A program made the translations under genes and the position numbers. Below are positions 52,844-62,127 of a DNA stretch of 64,000 bases, one piece after another. Origin of the DNA: Xanthomonas sp. SI. Its GTDB lineage: Bacteria; Pseudomonadota; Gammaproteobacteria; Xanthomonadales; Xanthomonadaceae. Below the pieces are notes generated by a model. It searched no databases and was not told the origin of the DNA. It saw only the letters and a program-made list of their open reading frames with translations. The number at the start of each line of letters is the position of its first letter. Position 1 is the first letter of the stretch. The stretch covers positions 3,286,001-3,350,000 of the forward strand of contig NZ_CP051261.1 of NCBI RefSeq assembly GCF_014236855.1, given 5' to 3'.

Positions 52844-54433
52844 TCAGCGGCTGCCTTGCCCCGTCGCTTCGAGCGATTGCGTATCCAGCAATTGTTTCAG
52901 CTCGGCGAGATCCTCGCCGTAGCGCTGCCAACGCCCCATGTAGGCACGGGTCATCGAGGTGCGCACCTGGACCACGCTGGCGGTGGCCACCGGCGCCTGG
53001 TTCTGCTCGAAACGCAGGCAGGCCTCGTCCCACGGCAAGCCGCAGAACTCCAGCAAACGGCGCGTGGTCGGCTCCTGCTCCAGCACCAGATCTGCGTAGT
53101 CGATTTCCAGCAGCCGCTGCGGGAACAACGCGCGCCAATGCGCCATCAAACGCTCGAACATCAGGTAATAGCGGCCGACGTCCATCAGGTCGAAGGAATA
53201 GTCGTAGTACGGCGAGGACAGTGCGAACAGCTGGCGGAAGTTGCTCAGGCAGGTGTCCATCGGATCGCGCCGCAGGCAGACGATGCGCGCATTCGGCAAC
53301 GCGCGCGCGATATGCCCCACGTACAGGAAGTTGTGCGGCAGCTTGTCCACGAACCGCGGCTTGGCGGCGGTGCCGGGACGGGTGGACTCGACGTAGGCGC
53401 GGCCGAGTTCGCGCCAGTCCAGCCCCTGCAGCTGGGTCAGCGTGGCCACGTCCAGGATCGCCGACGATGGCGTGCGCACCAGGCGCTTGAGCGCCACCGA
53501 GAAATTCTGCAGCTCGCCGGCCGAGTGCACCTGCGGATGGCTGGACAGGATCCGGTCCACCAGGGTGGTGCCGCTGCGCGGCATGCCGACCACGAAGATC
53601 GGCTCTTCGCTGTCAAAGCCCGGCGCAGGCGCAGCGTCGGCGGGGAAGGCCTGCTGCAACGCCTCGAACAGCACCGCATCGCGCTCGGACGTGTAACCGC
53701 GCGCGCGCTTCTGCACCGCCTTGCCCTGCACGTAGCCACGGAACGCGGCATGGTAGTCGCCGAGATCCTCGTGCTCCTTGGCCAGCGCCAGGTTGAGATA
53801 CAGCACCGCTTCCGGCACGTCGCCGGCCGAAGCCAGCGCCTGCTCCAGCAAGGCCAGGTTGTTCTCGTCCGCGCTCCACTTGCGCAACTGCGACAGCGAC
53901 AGATAGACCTTCCAGTAGCGTGGTTCCATGGCCAGGCAGGCCCGGTATTCCTGCTCGGCTTCCTGCAACCGCCCGGAGAACAGCAGCGAGGTGCCGAGGT
54001 TGTAGCGAAAGCTGGCGTGTTGCGGCGCGAGCTGCACCGCCTGGGTGAACGCGTCCAGCGCCGCGACGTGTTCGTTGACCTGGGTGTAGACCACGCCCAG
54101 CGTGTCCAGCGTATGCGCGTCGCTCGGCCGCAACGCCATCGCCTGGTCGGCGAAGTGATGCGCCTCCTGCATGAAGCGCCCCATCGCCAGCACCTTGGCC
54201 AGCTGCGTCGCGTAGTCGGCACGCTGCGGATTCAAGGTCGTCGCCTGATACAGGTGCGCCGCGGCAGCTTGCATCTGCTTCAGTTCCAACGCCGCCACGC
54301 CGGCCACGAACTGCACGCCGGCATGTTGCGGCAACGCGCGCAGAAGATGCTGCGCGAGCCGCTGCGCCTGGCCCCAGTCGCGCTGGTTGAGCGCGGCGAC
54401 AGCCTGGTTGTAGAGCTGAACCTGTTCGGTCAT
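52844..54433 (-). CDS. TPR-repeat sulfotransferase-family protein
   Basis: A 529-residue fusion. Residues 1-250 are tetratricopeptide repeats (for example AHTLDTLGVVYTQVNEHVAALDAFTQAVQL); residues 275-520 form a sulfotransferase-3-type domain with the PAPS 5'-phosphosulfate loop VGMPRSGTT at 282-290 and a later R-R-D-P-M-D segment (IVCLRRDPMDTCLSNFRQL) for the 3'-phosphate site. Such proteins are thought to sulfate carbohydrates or peptides; the acceptor is unknown. The ATG at 54431-54433 is chosen because the longer upstream frame is Arg/Pro-rich. It faces the TonB-dependent receptor gene. Confidence 0.9.
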   Translation of the reverse strand: MTEQVQLYNQAVAALNQRDWGQAQRLAQHLLRALPQHAGVQFVAGVAALELKQMQAAAAHLYQATTLNPQRADYATQLAKVLAMGRFMQEAHHFADQAMALRPSDAHTLDTLGVVYTQVNEHVAALDAFTQAVQLAPQHASFRYNLGTSLLFSGRLQEAEQEYRACLAMEPRYWKVYLSLSQLRKWSADENNLALLEQALASAGDVPEAVLYLNLALAKEHEDLGDYHAAFRGYVQGKAVQKRARGYTSERDAVLFEALQQAFPADAAPAPGFDSEEPIFVVGMPRSGTTLVDRILSSHPQVHSAGELQNFSVALKRLVRTPSSAILDVATLTQLQGLDWRELGRAYVESTRPGTAAKPRFVDKLPHNFLYVGHIARALPNARIVCLRRDPMDTCLSNFRQLFALSSPYYDYSFDLMDVGRYYLMFERLMAHWRALFPQRLLEIDYADLVLEQEPTTRRLLEFCGLPWDEACLRFEQNQAPVATASVVQVRTSMTRAYMGRWQRYGEDLAELKQLLDTQSLEATGQGSR

Positions 54434-54589
54434 GGAGGGGCCTGATGTCGGAGGAAGCCGGCGCTGGGGCGAGGACGCCACGGTTCGAGCGAGCGGCCAG
54501 CCATTATGCCCGGCGATCGGAACGATGGTCTTGGCGCGGATGCCTGCGCCATGTCGCATCGGATCCGCGCACCGACGCGGCGCGATGTG

Positions 54590-54616
54590 CGGCAGCGGCA
54601 GCGGCAGCGGCAGCGG
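54590..54616 (+). repeat. Hexanucleotide tandem repeat (GGCAGC)4
   Basis: Four perfect GGCAGC copies at 54591-54614 with flanking partial units, in the gap between the FAD oxidoreductase stop and the sulfotransferase start. Slippage could change its length. It is not within a gene. Confidence 0.9.
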
Positions 54617-54677
54617 CGCAGCGGTCCGTGAAACGAATGCGCCGCATCGCGGCGCCGGCAAACGGCACAGCGCTCAG

Positions 54678-56279
54678 TCAGCGCCGCCCATCGTCCAGCA
54701 GCGCCATCGCCGCATTGTGCCCGGGCGCGCCGGTCACGCCGCCGCCCGGGTGGGTGCCGGCGCCGCACAGGTACAGGCCGGGAATCGCGCCGCGGTAGTT
54801 GGCCTGGCCGAGCATCGGGCGGGCGCTGAACAACTGGTTGAGGCTCAGCGCGCCATGGAAGATGTCGCCGCCGATCAGGCCGAACGTGCGTTCCAGGTCC
54901 AGCGGGGTCAACGCCTGGCGGCCCAGCACCGAGTCCGCGAAGCCCGGCGCGTAGCGCTCGACGGTGGCGATCATCAGCTCGGCGACTTCGTCGCGGTGCG
55001 CGTCCCAACTGCGCCCGTCCGGCAACTGCGGCGCCACGTGCTGGCAGAACAGGCTGGCCACGTGCTGGCCGGGCGGCGCGAGCGAATCGTCCAGGGTGCT
55101 GGGGATCAGCAGTTCGACGATGGGATCGCGCGACCAGCCGCGGTCGCGCGCATCGCGGTAGGCGCGGTCCATGTAATCCAGGCTCGGCGCCAGGATGATG
55201 CCGGCGGTGAGATGGTCGCCCTGCCCCGGCAACGCGCGGAACTGCGGTAGCCGCGACAGCGCCACGTTCATCCGGAACGTGCCCGAGCCGCAGCGCCACT
55301 GCGCCATGCGCTCGCGGGTGGCGGCCGGCACGTGCGCCGGGTCGAGCAGGCGCTCGTACAGCAGCTTGGGATTGACGTTGGCGACGACCCGGCGCGCATG
55401 CAGGCGTTCGCCGTGTTCGGTGACCACACCGACCGCGCGCCCGTCCTCGACCAGGATCTCGCGCACGCCGGCGTCGGTGCGGATCTGCGCGCCGGCCGCG
55501 AGCGCCGCCTTGGCCATCGCCTGGGTGATCGCGCCCATGCCGCCGAGCGCGTGGCCCCAGGCGCCCTTGACCCCGTTGCTCTCGCCGAACACATGGTGCA
55601 GCAGCACGTAGGCCGAACCCGGCGTGTAGGGGCTGGCGTAGTTGCCGACGATGCCGTCGAAACCGAACAGCGCCTTGACCGGATCGCTCTCGAACCAGCG
55701 CTCCAGGTACTCGGCGGCGGAGATGGTGAACAGGTCCAGCAGCTCCTGGCGCAGGCCGGGATCGAGCGCATGCAGGCGGCGGCCGAGGCGGCCGGCGCGC
55801 AGCAGTTCCGGCAGCGCCTGCATCCAGCCGCCATCGGTGACGTTCGGCGGCGGCTGCAGCGCCAGAGCGCGCAGCACGTCGGCGATGCGTTCCAGCCGCG
55901 CTTCGTAGGCCGGCAGGCGTTCGGCGTCGCGCCGCGAGAACTTCGCCACCTGCGCCTGGGTGATGCCGGCGCCGGCCAGCAGGTAGCGGTCGTCGGGCAG
56001 CGGCACGAAGTTGTTGCAGCGGCGCGGCACGATGCGCAGCCCGTGCGCGGCCAGATCGAGATCGGCGATCACCTTCGGCTGCAGCAGCGACACCGTGTAG
56101 GACGCCACCGAATTGCGGAAGCCCGGGTGGAATTCCTCGGTGACCGCAGCGCCGCCGACCACGCCGCGCCGCTCCAGCACCGTAACCTTCCAGCCGGCCC
56201 GCGCCAGGTAAGCGGCGCAGACCAGGCCGTTGTGGCCGGCGCCGACGATCAGGGCATCGCAGGACGGTTCGCGCTTCAT
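54678..56279 (-). CDS. FAD-dependent oxidoreductase (phytoene desaturase / PYROXD2-like)
   Basis: A 533-residue flavoprotein of the phytoene-desaturase-like group. The FAD-binding Rossmann motif is GAGHNGLVCAAYLARAG at about residues 13-29, followed by VLERRGVVGGAAVTEE and the C-terminal GLYLCGAGTHPGGGVTGAPGHNAA flavin segment. Bacterial members include PYROXD2 homologues of unknown substrate; there are no carotenoid genes beside it, so a carotenoid role is not supported. The gene is monocistronic, with the sulfotransferase downstream on the same strand. Confidence 0.9.
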   Translation of the reverse strand: MKREPSCDALIVGAGHNGLVCAAYLARAGWKVTVLERRGVVGGAAVTEEFHPGFRNSVASYTVSLLQPKVIADLDLAAHGLRIVPRRCNNFVPLPDDRYLLAGAGITQAQVAKFSRRDAERLPAYEARLERIADVLRALALQPPPNVTDGGWMQALPELLRAGRLGRRLHALDPGLRQELLDLFTISAAEYLERWFESDPVKALFGFDGIVGNYASPYTPGSAYVLLHHVFGESNGVKGAWGHALGGMGAITQAMAKAALAAGAQIRTDAGVREILVEDGRAVGVVTEHGERLHARRVVANVNPKLLYERLLDPAHVPAATRERMAQWRCGSGTFRMNVALSRLPQFRALPGQGDHLTAGIILAPSLDYMDRAYRDARDRGWSRDPIVELLIPSTLDDSLAPPGQHVASLFCQHVAPQLPDGRSWDAHRDEVAELMIATVERYAPGFADSVLGRQALTPLDLERTFGLIGGDIFHGALSLNQLFSARPMLGQANYRGAIPGLYLCGAGTHPGGGVTGAPGHNAAMALLDDGRR

Positions 56280-56334
56280 CGTTCAGATAGTATGCGAGTC
56301 CCTCGCAAGAGCCCGCACATCCCTGCAGCGGCAA

Positions 56335-56485
56335 ATCATAAAGCCCCTCTCCCCCCGGGAGAGGGGTTGGGGTGAGGGTACGGCGCGAAGCGTCTCGTGG
56401 AATTGGGAGCACGAGGCTTCGCCCGTACCCTCATCCGCCGCTCCGCGGCCCCTTCTCCCAGCTGGAGAAGGGGGAGCGCTAGCCT
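56335..56485. repeat. Palindromic intergenic repeat pair
   Basis: CCCTCTCCCCCCGGGAGAGGGG at about 56344-56366 and CCTTCTCCCAGCTGGAGAAGG at about 56451-56471, with the inverted GAGGGTACGG/CGTACCCTC arms between. They are of the same family as 30477-30978. The 363-base gap between the oxidoreductase and peptidase starts otherwise looks empty. Confidence 0.85.
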
Positions 56486-56642
56486 TCGCGCGCAGCGCAG
56501 CGGCGGCCCGCCGGCCTTTGCCCCGGCTGACCGCAGCACCCGGCCCATGACCTTCGACACCCCTGAAACCCCGGGCAGCGGCGTACAGTCTCGCCACGGC
56601 CCCTCGGGCCATTCCGTATCCACGCTGGCTTGGAGCCTCCTA

Positions 56643-58766
56643 GTGACCTTTCGCAATCCCCAGATGCTGTTGTTGACCCTGGCCGTGAGCGCCGCCCTGA
56701 GCGGCTGCAACAAGCCCGACGCGGCGGCGCCCGCCGCCGACACCGCCAAGACCGAGGCCGCCGCGCCGGCGCCTGCCGCCGCTCCGGCCGAGCTGAAGCT
56801 CGACGCCAGCAAGCTGCCGGCCTACAACGCGTTCAGCGCCAACGACCTGGACCCGACCAAGGAGGCCTGCAGCGACTTCGCCGGCTACGTCAACGGCAAG
56901 TGGCTGGCCGCCAACGAAATCCCCAAGGACCGCAGCAGCTGGGGCGCATTCTCGATCCTGGACGAGCGCTCGGTCGCCGTGCAGCACCAGTTGGCCGAGC
57001 AGGCCGCCGCTGCGGCCAACGCGCAGGGCGTGGACAAGATCGTCGGCGATTTCTGGTCCTCGGGCATGGACGAAGCCAAGGTCAACGCGCAGGGCATCGA
57101 GCCGCTGAAGGCCGACCTGGCCGCGATCGACGGCCTCAAGGACGGCCCGGCGGTGGCCGAGTACCTGCGCCAGAGCGCGGCCAAGGGCGAGAACGGCCTG
57201 TTCGGCTTCGGCGCCGAGGCCGACTTCAAGAATTCCTCGATGAACATGGCCTACGCGATGCAGGGTGGCCTGGGCCTGCCCGACCGCGGCTACTACTTCG
57301 ATGCCGACAAGAAGGACAAGCTCAACGCCTACCAGGCGCACGTGGCCAAGGTGCTGGAGCTGTCCGGGGTGCCGGCCGCCGATGCGGCCAAGCAGGCCAA
57401 GGACGTGGTGGCGCTGGAAACGCGCCTGGCCAAGGTCTCCAAGTCCAGCGAGGAGATGTCGCGCGATGCCGAACTGTCTTACAACCCGGTAACCCCGGCC
57501 GAGGCCGACAAGCTGGCCCCGAACTTCCCGTGGACCAAGTTCTTCGAATCGCAGGGCGTGGCGGTGCCGGAGAAGTTCTCGCTGGCGATCCCGGCGTTCC
57601 ACGAGGAAGTGAGCAAGGCGCTGGGCGACACCGATCCGTCGGTGTGGCGCGCCTACCTGCGCTTCCACACCGTGGACAGCGCCGCGCCGTACCTGAGCGA
57701 TGCGTTCGCACAGGAGAGCTTCGCGTTCTACGGCAAGGAGCTCAACGGCCAGGCCGAGATGAAGCCGCGCTGGAAGCGCGTGCTCGGCAGCATCGAGGAC
57801 GGCGCCGGCGAGGCGATGGGCCAGATGTACGTCAAGGTCGCCTTCTCGGCCGACGCCAAGGCCAAGATGCAGCAACTGGTGGACAACCTGCGCCAGGCGC
57901 TGAAGGCGCGCATCGAGAACGTCACCTGGATGAGCCCGGAGACCAAGGCCAAGGCCATCGCCAAGTGGGAGACCTTCACCCCGAAGATCGGCTACCCGGA
58001 CAAGTGGCGCGACTACAGCGGCCTGAGCACGCAGCGCGACAGCTACCTGGACAACGTGCGCGCCGCCACCGCGTTCAACTACAAGTACAACCTGAGCAAG
58101 ATCGGCAAGCCGGTGGACAAGACCGAATGGGGCATGACCCCGCAGACGGTCAACGCCTACTACAACCCGCTGCAGAACGAGATCGTGTTCCCGGCCGCGA
58201 TCCTGCAGCCGCCGTTCTTCGATCCCACTGCCGACGACGCGTTCAACTACGGCGGCATCGGCGCGGTGATCGGCCACGAGATGACCCACGGCTACGACGA
58301 CCAGGGCGCGCGCTTCGGGCCGACCGGCAACTTCGAGAACTGGTGGACGCCGGCCGACGCCAAGAACTTCGCCAGGCTCACCGGCAAGCTGGTCAAGCAG
58401 TTCGACGAGTACAAGGTGGACGGCAAGCCGGTCAACGGCAAGCTGACCCTGGGCGAGAACATCGCCGACCTGGGCGGCCTGTCCACCGCCTACGACGCGA
58501 TGAAGAAGGCCACCGAGGGCAAGGACGATCCGAAGGTCGGCGGCATGACCCGCGACCAGAACTTCTTCCTCAACTGGGCCACCGTGTGGCGCACCAAGTA
58601 CACCCCGCAGAACGCGGCGGTGCGCCTGACCACCGACCCGCATGCCCCGGCGCAGTTCCGCGCGATGGGCGCGCCGTCGAACCTGCCGGCCTTCGCCGCC
58701 GCGTTCCAGTGCAAGGCCGGGTCGCCGATGGTGCGCGCCGGCGACAGGCAGGTCGTGATCTGGTAA
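56643..58766 (+). CDS. M13-family zinc metallopeptidase, lipoprotein
   Basis: A neprilysin/PepO-type endopeptidase, 707 residues from the GTG start (an ATG seven codons later gives 700). The N-terminus is a lipoprotein signal with lipobox LSGC, so the protein is probably attached to a membrane facing the periplasm. An Ala/Pro-rich linker follows, then the peptidase fold with zinc site HEMTH at residues 545-549 and the third ligand Glu605 in GENIADLGG. All catalytic residues are present. It is followed by a terminator and a paralogous gene. Confidence 0.94.
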   Translation: MTFRNPQMLLLTLAVSAALSGCNKPDAAAPAADTAKTEAAAPAPAAAPAELKLDASKLPAYNAFSANDLDPTKEACSDFAGYVNGKWLAANEIPKDRSSWGAFSILDERSVAVQHQLAEQAAAAANAQGVDKIVGDFWSSGMDEAKVNAQGIEPLKADLAAIDGLKDGPAVAEYLRQSAAKGENGLFGFGAEADFKNSSMNMAYAMQGGLGLPDRGYYFDADKKDKLNAYQAHVAKVLELSGVPAADAAKQAKDVVALETRLAKVSKSSEEMSRDAELSYNPVTPAEADKLAPNFPWTKFFESQGVAVPEKFSLAIPAFHEEVSKALGDTDPSVWRAYLRFHTVDSAAPYLSDAFAQESFAFYGKELNGQAEMKPRWKRVLGSIEDGAGEAMGQMYVKVAFSADAKAKMQQLVDNLRQALKARIENVTWMSPETKAKAIAKWETFTPKIGYPDKWRDYSGLSTQRDSYLDNVRAATAFNYKYNLSKIGKPVDKTEWGMTPQTVNAYYNPLQNEIVFPAAILQPPFFDPTADDAFNYGGIGAVIGHEMTHGYDDQGARFGPTGNFENWWTPADAKNFARLTGKLVKQFDEYKVDGKPVNGKLTLGENIADLGGLSTAYDAMKKATEGKDDPKVGGMTRDQNFFLNWATVWRTKYTPQNAAVRLTTDPHAPAQFRAMGAPSNLPAFAAAFQCKAGSPMVRAGDRQVVIW

Positions 58767-58790
58767 ACGCGTCAGCTCCTCCGCAACGCG

Positions 58791-58820
58791 AAAAGGCCCG
58801 GCATGTCCGGGCCTTTTCTT
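58791..58820 (+). terminator. Rho-independent terminator after the first M13 peptidase gene
   Basis: Stem AAAAGGCCCGG / CCGGGCCTTTTC with a short loop and a T-rich tail, 24 bases after the stop codon. Confidence 0.9.
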
Positions 58821-59011
58821 TGCGCGCTACGCGCGCCGGGCCGCGTGCGCATCGCGCGGGCGACGCCGCGGCGACACCCCCACGCCCGCCTGGCGCATGC
58901 CCGCGCATCCATCTGAACAGGTTGGGGAAAGCCGCGCCATGCCATGGACACAGCTGCGGGCCGCAGCTTGTTAAACTCCGCCGACTTTAATCCTGACCGG
59001 ATTCGCTCCCG

Positions 59012-61021
59012 ATGCTCAATGCCCGTCCGCTTGCCCTCGCTGTCGCCCTCGGCCTGATCGCCCTGGCGTCCACCGCCGATGCCGCGCCCAAGAAGAAGCG
59101 CGCCGCCGCCAAGGCGCCCGTCGTCAGCGCCGCCTGCACCGATTTCTACGACTACGCCAACGCCGACTGGCTGAAGAGCAACCCGCTGCCGCAGACCGGC
59201 GCGGTCACCGCGCTGGGCCAGCTATCCGCGCGCGCGCAGCAACAGCAGCGCGACCTGCTCGATGCGTCGATGCAGTCGCCGCAGAATTCGGTGCAGAAGG
59301 CGCTGGGCGATTTCTGGGCCAGCGGCCTGGACGAAGCGGCGGTGGAGAAGGACGGCTCCAATCCGATCGCGCCGTTGCTGAGCCGCATCGACGCGATCAA
59401 GAAAGCCAAGGAAGTCCCGGCCTCGATCGCCGCGCTGCACCAGGTCGGCATCCCGGTGGCCTTCAACTTCGGCGCCGACGTCGACCTGAAGGCGCTGGAC
59501 CGCCACATCGGCTACTTCATGCAGGGCGGCATGGGCCTGCCGGACCCGGCCTTCTACACTCGCACCGACGCCGACACCGTCGCCCTGATGGGCCGCTACC
59601 GCGCCTACGTCAAGCAGATCCTGACCCTGACCGGCACCCCGGCGGCCAAGCTCGAGGCCGACACCCAGTCGGTGCTGCAGATCGAGACCGCGCTGGCGCG
59701 CAGCGCCAAGTCGCTGGCGGGCATCAACAACCCGTTCAACAACTACGCGCCGATCTCCACCAAGGAGTTGAACAAGCAGTACCGCAACCTGCAGCTGGAC
59801 GCGTTCCTGAAGGCGCAGGGCGTCAACGACGACCTGGTGTCGATGGCCGACCCGGAAATGTTCAAGCAGCTCGACGGCATGATCGTCAGCATCAAGCCCG
59901 ACCAATGGAAGGCCTACCTGCGCTGGCGCGTCGGCGACGCGATGGCGCCGTACCTGTCCAAGAGCTTCCGCGACGCCAGCTTCGAGTTCCGCGGCCGTGT
60001 GCTGGAAGGCCAGACCCTGCCGCCGCAGCGCTGGTCGCAGGTGCTGGACGCTATCAACGTCGCCGCCGGCCCGATGCTGGGCCGCGAATACGTCGGCCGC
60101 TATCTCAACGCCGACACCCGCCGCCAGGCCGAGAGCATCGCCGACCAGGTGCGCGACACCGAGATCGCCGCGCTCAAGCGCAACACCTGGCTGAGCGAGT
60201 CGGCGCGCGCCGAAGCGCAGGCCAAGCTGGCCGCGCTGAAGATCGAAGTCGGCGCGCCGCGCCGCGACCTGGACTACAGCGTGCAGCCGATGGGCCGCGG
60301 CAGCTTCGGCGGCAACATGCTGATCGCCTCCACCTGGCGCCACCGCGAGGAAATGAAGCGCATCGGCAAGGGCAACGCCGACCGCCGCTGGGACGTGCTG
60401 CCGCAGCAGCCGGCGCTGACCTACGACCTCGCCCAGAACCGACTGATCGTCACCGCCGCACTGCTGCAGCCGCCGGTGTTCGTCGCCGGCGGCGATGCCG
60501 CCGCGCTGTACGGCGGCTACGGCGCGCTGGTCGCGCACGAACTGATCGGCGCGATCGACAGCAAGGGCAGCCAGGTCGACGCCAAGGGCGAACTGCGCAG
60601 CTGGTGGACCGCGGAAGACAAGAGCGCGTGGACTGCACTGAGCGCGCGCGCCGCGGCGCAGTACGGCGCCTACGACTTCCCCGGCGTGAAGGGCGCCAAG
60701 GTCAACGGCCAGCTGACCCAGGAACAGGACCTGACCGACATCGGCAGCGTCGAACTGGCCTGGCAGGCGTATGCCGCCGCCCAGCCCGCCGCCGGCGACG
60801 CCGGCAAGCAGGCGTTCTACAAGGCCTGGGCCGGCCTGTGGGCGCAGCAGCTGTCGCCGAACGAAGCGGTGCAGCGCGTCACCGCCGACGTGCACGCGCC
60901 GGGCCGCTGGCGCGCCAACGGCCCGCTGGCCAACCTGCCCTCCTTCGCCGCCGCCTTCACCTGCAAGGCCGGCCAGCCGATGGTGCGCAGCGACGCCGAG
61001 CAGATCCGCGTCTGGCCGTAA
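59012..61021 (+). CDS. M13-family paralogue lacking zinc-binding residues (predicted pseudoenzyme)
   Basis: A 669-residue protein clearly homologous to the preceding M13 peptidase throughout, with a Sec signal peptide (about 1-24, ending ADA) in place of the lipobox. In the zinc site HExxH reads HELIG (residues 509-513), losing the second His, and the ENxxD site reads QDLTD (572-576), losing the Glu ligand. The neighbouring fold, including the ..AAFTCKAGQPMVRSDAEQIRVWP C-terminus, is intact, so the gene is not simply decaying. It is predicted to be catalytically inactive. The role may be regulatory or chaperone-like for the active neighbour; that is inference. Confidence 0.9.
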   Translation: MLNARPLALAVALGLIALASTADAAPKKKRAAAKAPVVSAACTDFYDYANADWLKSNPLPQTGAVTALGQLSARAQQQQRDLLDASMQSPQNSVQKALGDFWASGLDEAAVEKDGSNPIAPLLSRIDAIKKAKEVPASIAALHQVGIPVAFNFGADVDLKALDRHIGYFMQGGMGLPDPAFYTRTDADTVALMGRYRAYVKQILTLTGTPAAKLEADTQSVLQIETALARSAKSLAGINNPFNNYAPISTKELNKQYRNLQLDAFLKAQGVNDDLVSMADPEMFKQLDGMIVSIKPDQWKAYLRWRVGDAMAPYLSKSFRDASFEFRGRVLEGQTLPPQRWSQVLDAINVAAGPMLGREYVGRYLNADTRRQAESIADQVRDTEIAALKRNTWLSESARAEAQAKLAALKIEVGAPRRDLDYSVQPMGRGSFGGNMLIASTWRHREEMKRIGKGNADRRWDVLPQQPALTYDLAQNRLIVTAALLQPPVFVAGGDAAALYGGYGALVAHELIGAIDSKGSQVDAKGELRSWWTAEDKSAWTALSARAAAQYGAYDFPGVKGAKVNGQLTQEQDLTDIGSVELAWQAYAAAQPAAGDAGKQAFYKAWAGLWAQQLSPNEAVQRVTADVHAPGRWRANGPLANLPSFAAAFTCKAGQPMVRSDAEQIRVWP

Positions 61022-61045
61022 CCGCAGTTCGCTAAGCAGTGCAGG

Positions 61046-61075
61046 CACGACGGCGCGGGCAACCGCGCCGTCGTG
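61046..61075 (+). terminator. Strong hairpin after the M13 paralogue gene
   Basis: A perfect 13-base stem (CACGACGGCGCGG and its inverse) with a GCAA loop, 24 bases after the stop codon. There is no T-run behind it, so it may be a 3' stabilising hairpin rather than a classic rho-independent terminator. Confidence 0.55.
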
Positions 61076-61430
61076 CGTTGTGGCGATGGCGAACGGCAAC
61101 ACCCGCCAGCCTCGCGGCGCTTGGCAACGGCCATCGGCGCGACGAAGCCAACGCGCTGCGCCATCAGCCGATGGCGCGGCGCAAAGGCACCCTCACCTGC
61201 GACGATGCGTCTCGAAGGACTACCCGCTGCGCTCGAACGCACGCTCGTTCAGTTGCGGCGCACGGATGCATCGGCCCTCGAAATGCGCTGAGTGCGCATC
61301 GCAGACATCACTGCCGAAGTGGAAGTGGCCGCTTTGCGTGGGGCTATGTCGGATCGCCACTCGGGATCGTTCGCGGCGCACGCCGGATCGCCTCACTGCA
61401 GCGGCGCCCGACGATGCAGGCCGATATCCC
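61076..61430. other. Intergenic stretch without recognisable content
   Basis: Between the M13 paralogue and the convergent rhomboid gene. No protein-like frame, repeats or tRNA are seen. The codon and base composition is less biased than the coding sequence nearby, and all frames are Arg/Ala-rich or short. Confidence 0.5.
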
Positions 61431-62087
61431 TCAGCGCACGATCCGCGGCCGCGGCGGCTTGCGCTTGCCGAACGGCGGCTGGCCGCGCCAGTAGCGGATC
61501 AGCAGCCAGCCGAACAGCATGCCGCCCAGGTGCGCGAAATGCGCCACGCCCGGCTGCCAGCCAGTGAAGCCCATCACCAGCTCCAGCGCGCCGAACACGA
61601 TCACGAAGGTGCGCGCCTTCATCGGGATCGGCGGGAACAGCAGCATCACCCGCTGATTCGGGAACAGCATGCCGAACGCCAGCAACAGGCCGAAGATACC
61701 GCCAGATGCGCCCAGGGTCGGATACGGATCGCCGCCGTTGCTGACCATCCACCAGCCCACCAGCAGCTGGCACAGGCCGGCGCCGGCCACGCACACCAGG
61801 TAATAGGTCAGGAAACGCTTGTTGCCCCAGGTCTGCTCCAGCGGACCGCCGAACATGTACAGCGCCAGCATGTTGAACAACAGGTGCGAGAAGCCGCCAT
61901 GCAGGAAGCCATAGGTCAGCAGCTGCCAGATCTGGAAATTCTGTCCCGGCGAAAACGCATCGAAGTCGCTGAGCGGCCACAGCATGAAAGGCGCGAAGGT
62001 GTCGTCGCCCAGCAGTTGCTGCAGCAGGAACACCGCCACATTGCCGATCAGCAGGGCTTGGGTAACAGGCGGAAGTCTGGGAAACAT
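61431..62087 (-). CDS. Rhomboid-family intramembrane serine protease
   Basis: A 218-residue compact rhomboid protease. It has the catalytic Ser in TLGASGGIFG and the His in AHLGGMLFG, the HLLFNMLALYMFGGPLE block and six predicted membrane helices, followed by a short basic tail (GKRKPPRPRIVR). Unlike the rhomboid at 43049-44500 it has no soluble helical extension. Orthologues are common in xanthomonads; the substrate is unknown. It is 40 bases after the alkyltransferase-like gene on the same strand. Confidence 0.92.
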   Translation of the reverse strand: MFPRLPPVTQALLIGNVAVFLLQQLLGDDTFAPFMLWPLSDFDAFSPGQNFQIWQLLTYGFLHGGFSHLLFNMLALYMFGGPLEQTWGNKRFLTYYLVCVAGAGLCQLLVGWWMVSNGGDPYPTLGASGGIFGLLLAFGMLFPNQRVMLLFPPIPMKARTFVIVFGALELVMGFTGWQPGVAHFAHLGGMLFGWLLIRYWRGQPPFGKRKPPRPRIVR

Positions 62088-62127
62088 GGTCGTGTCCGTG
62101 GCAACTGCCGACCATCATAGCCGCTCG

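Noticed and set aside
49779..53138. Long minus-strand open frame opposite the TonB-dependent receptor gene
   Set aside because: The plus strand has signal peptide, plug and barrel features and a terminator; the minus frame is Val/Gly/Arg/His-rich with no motifs.
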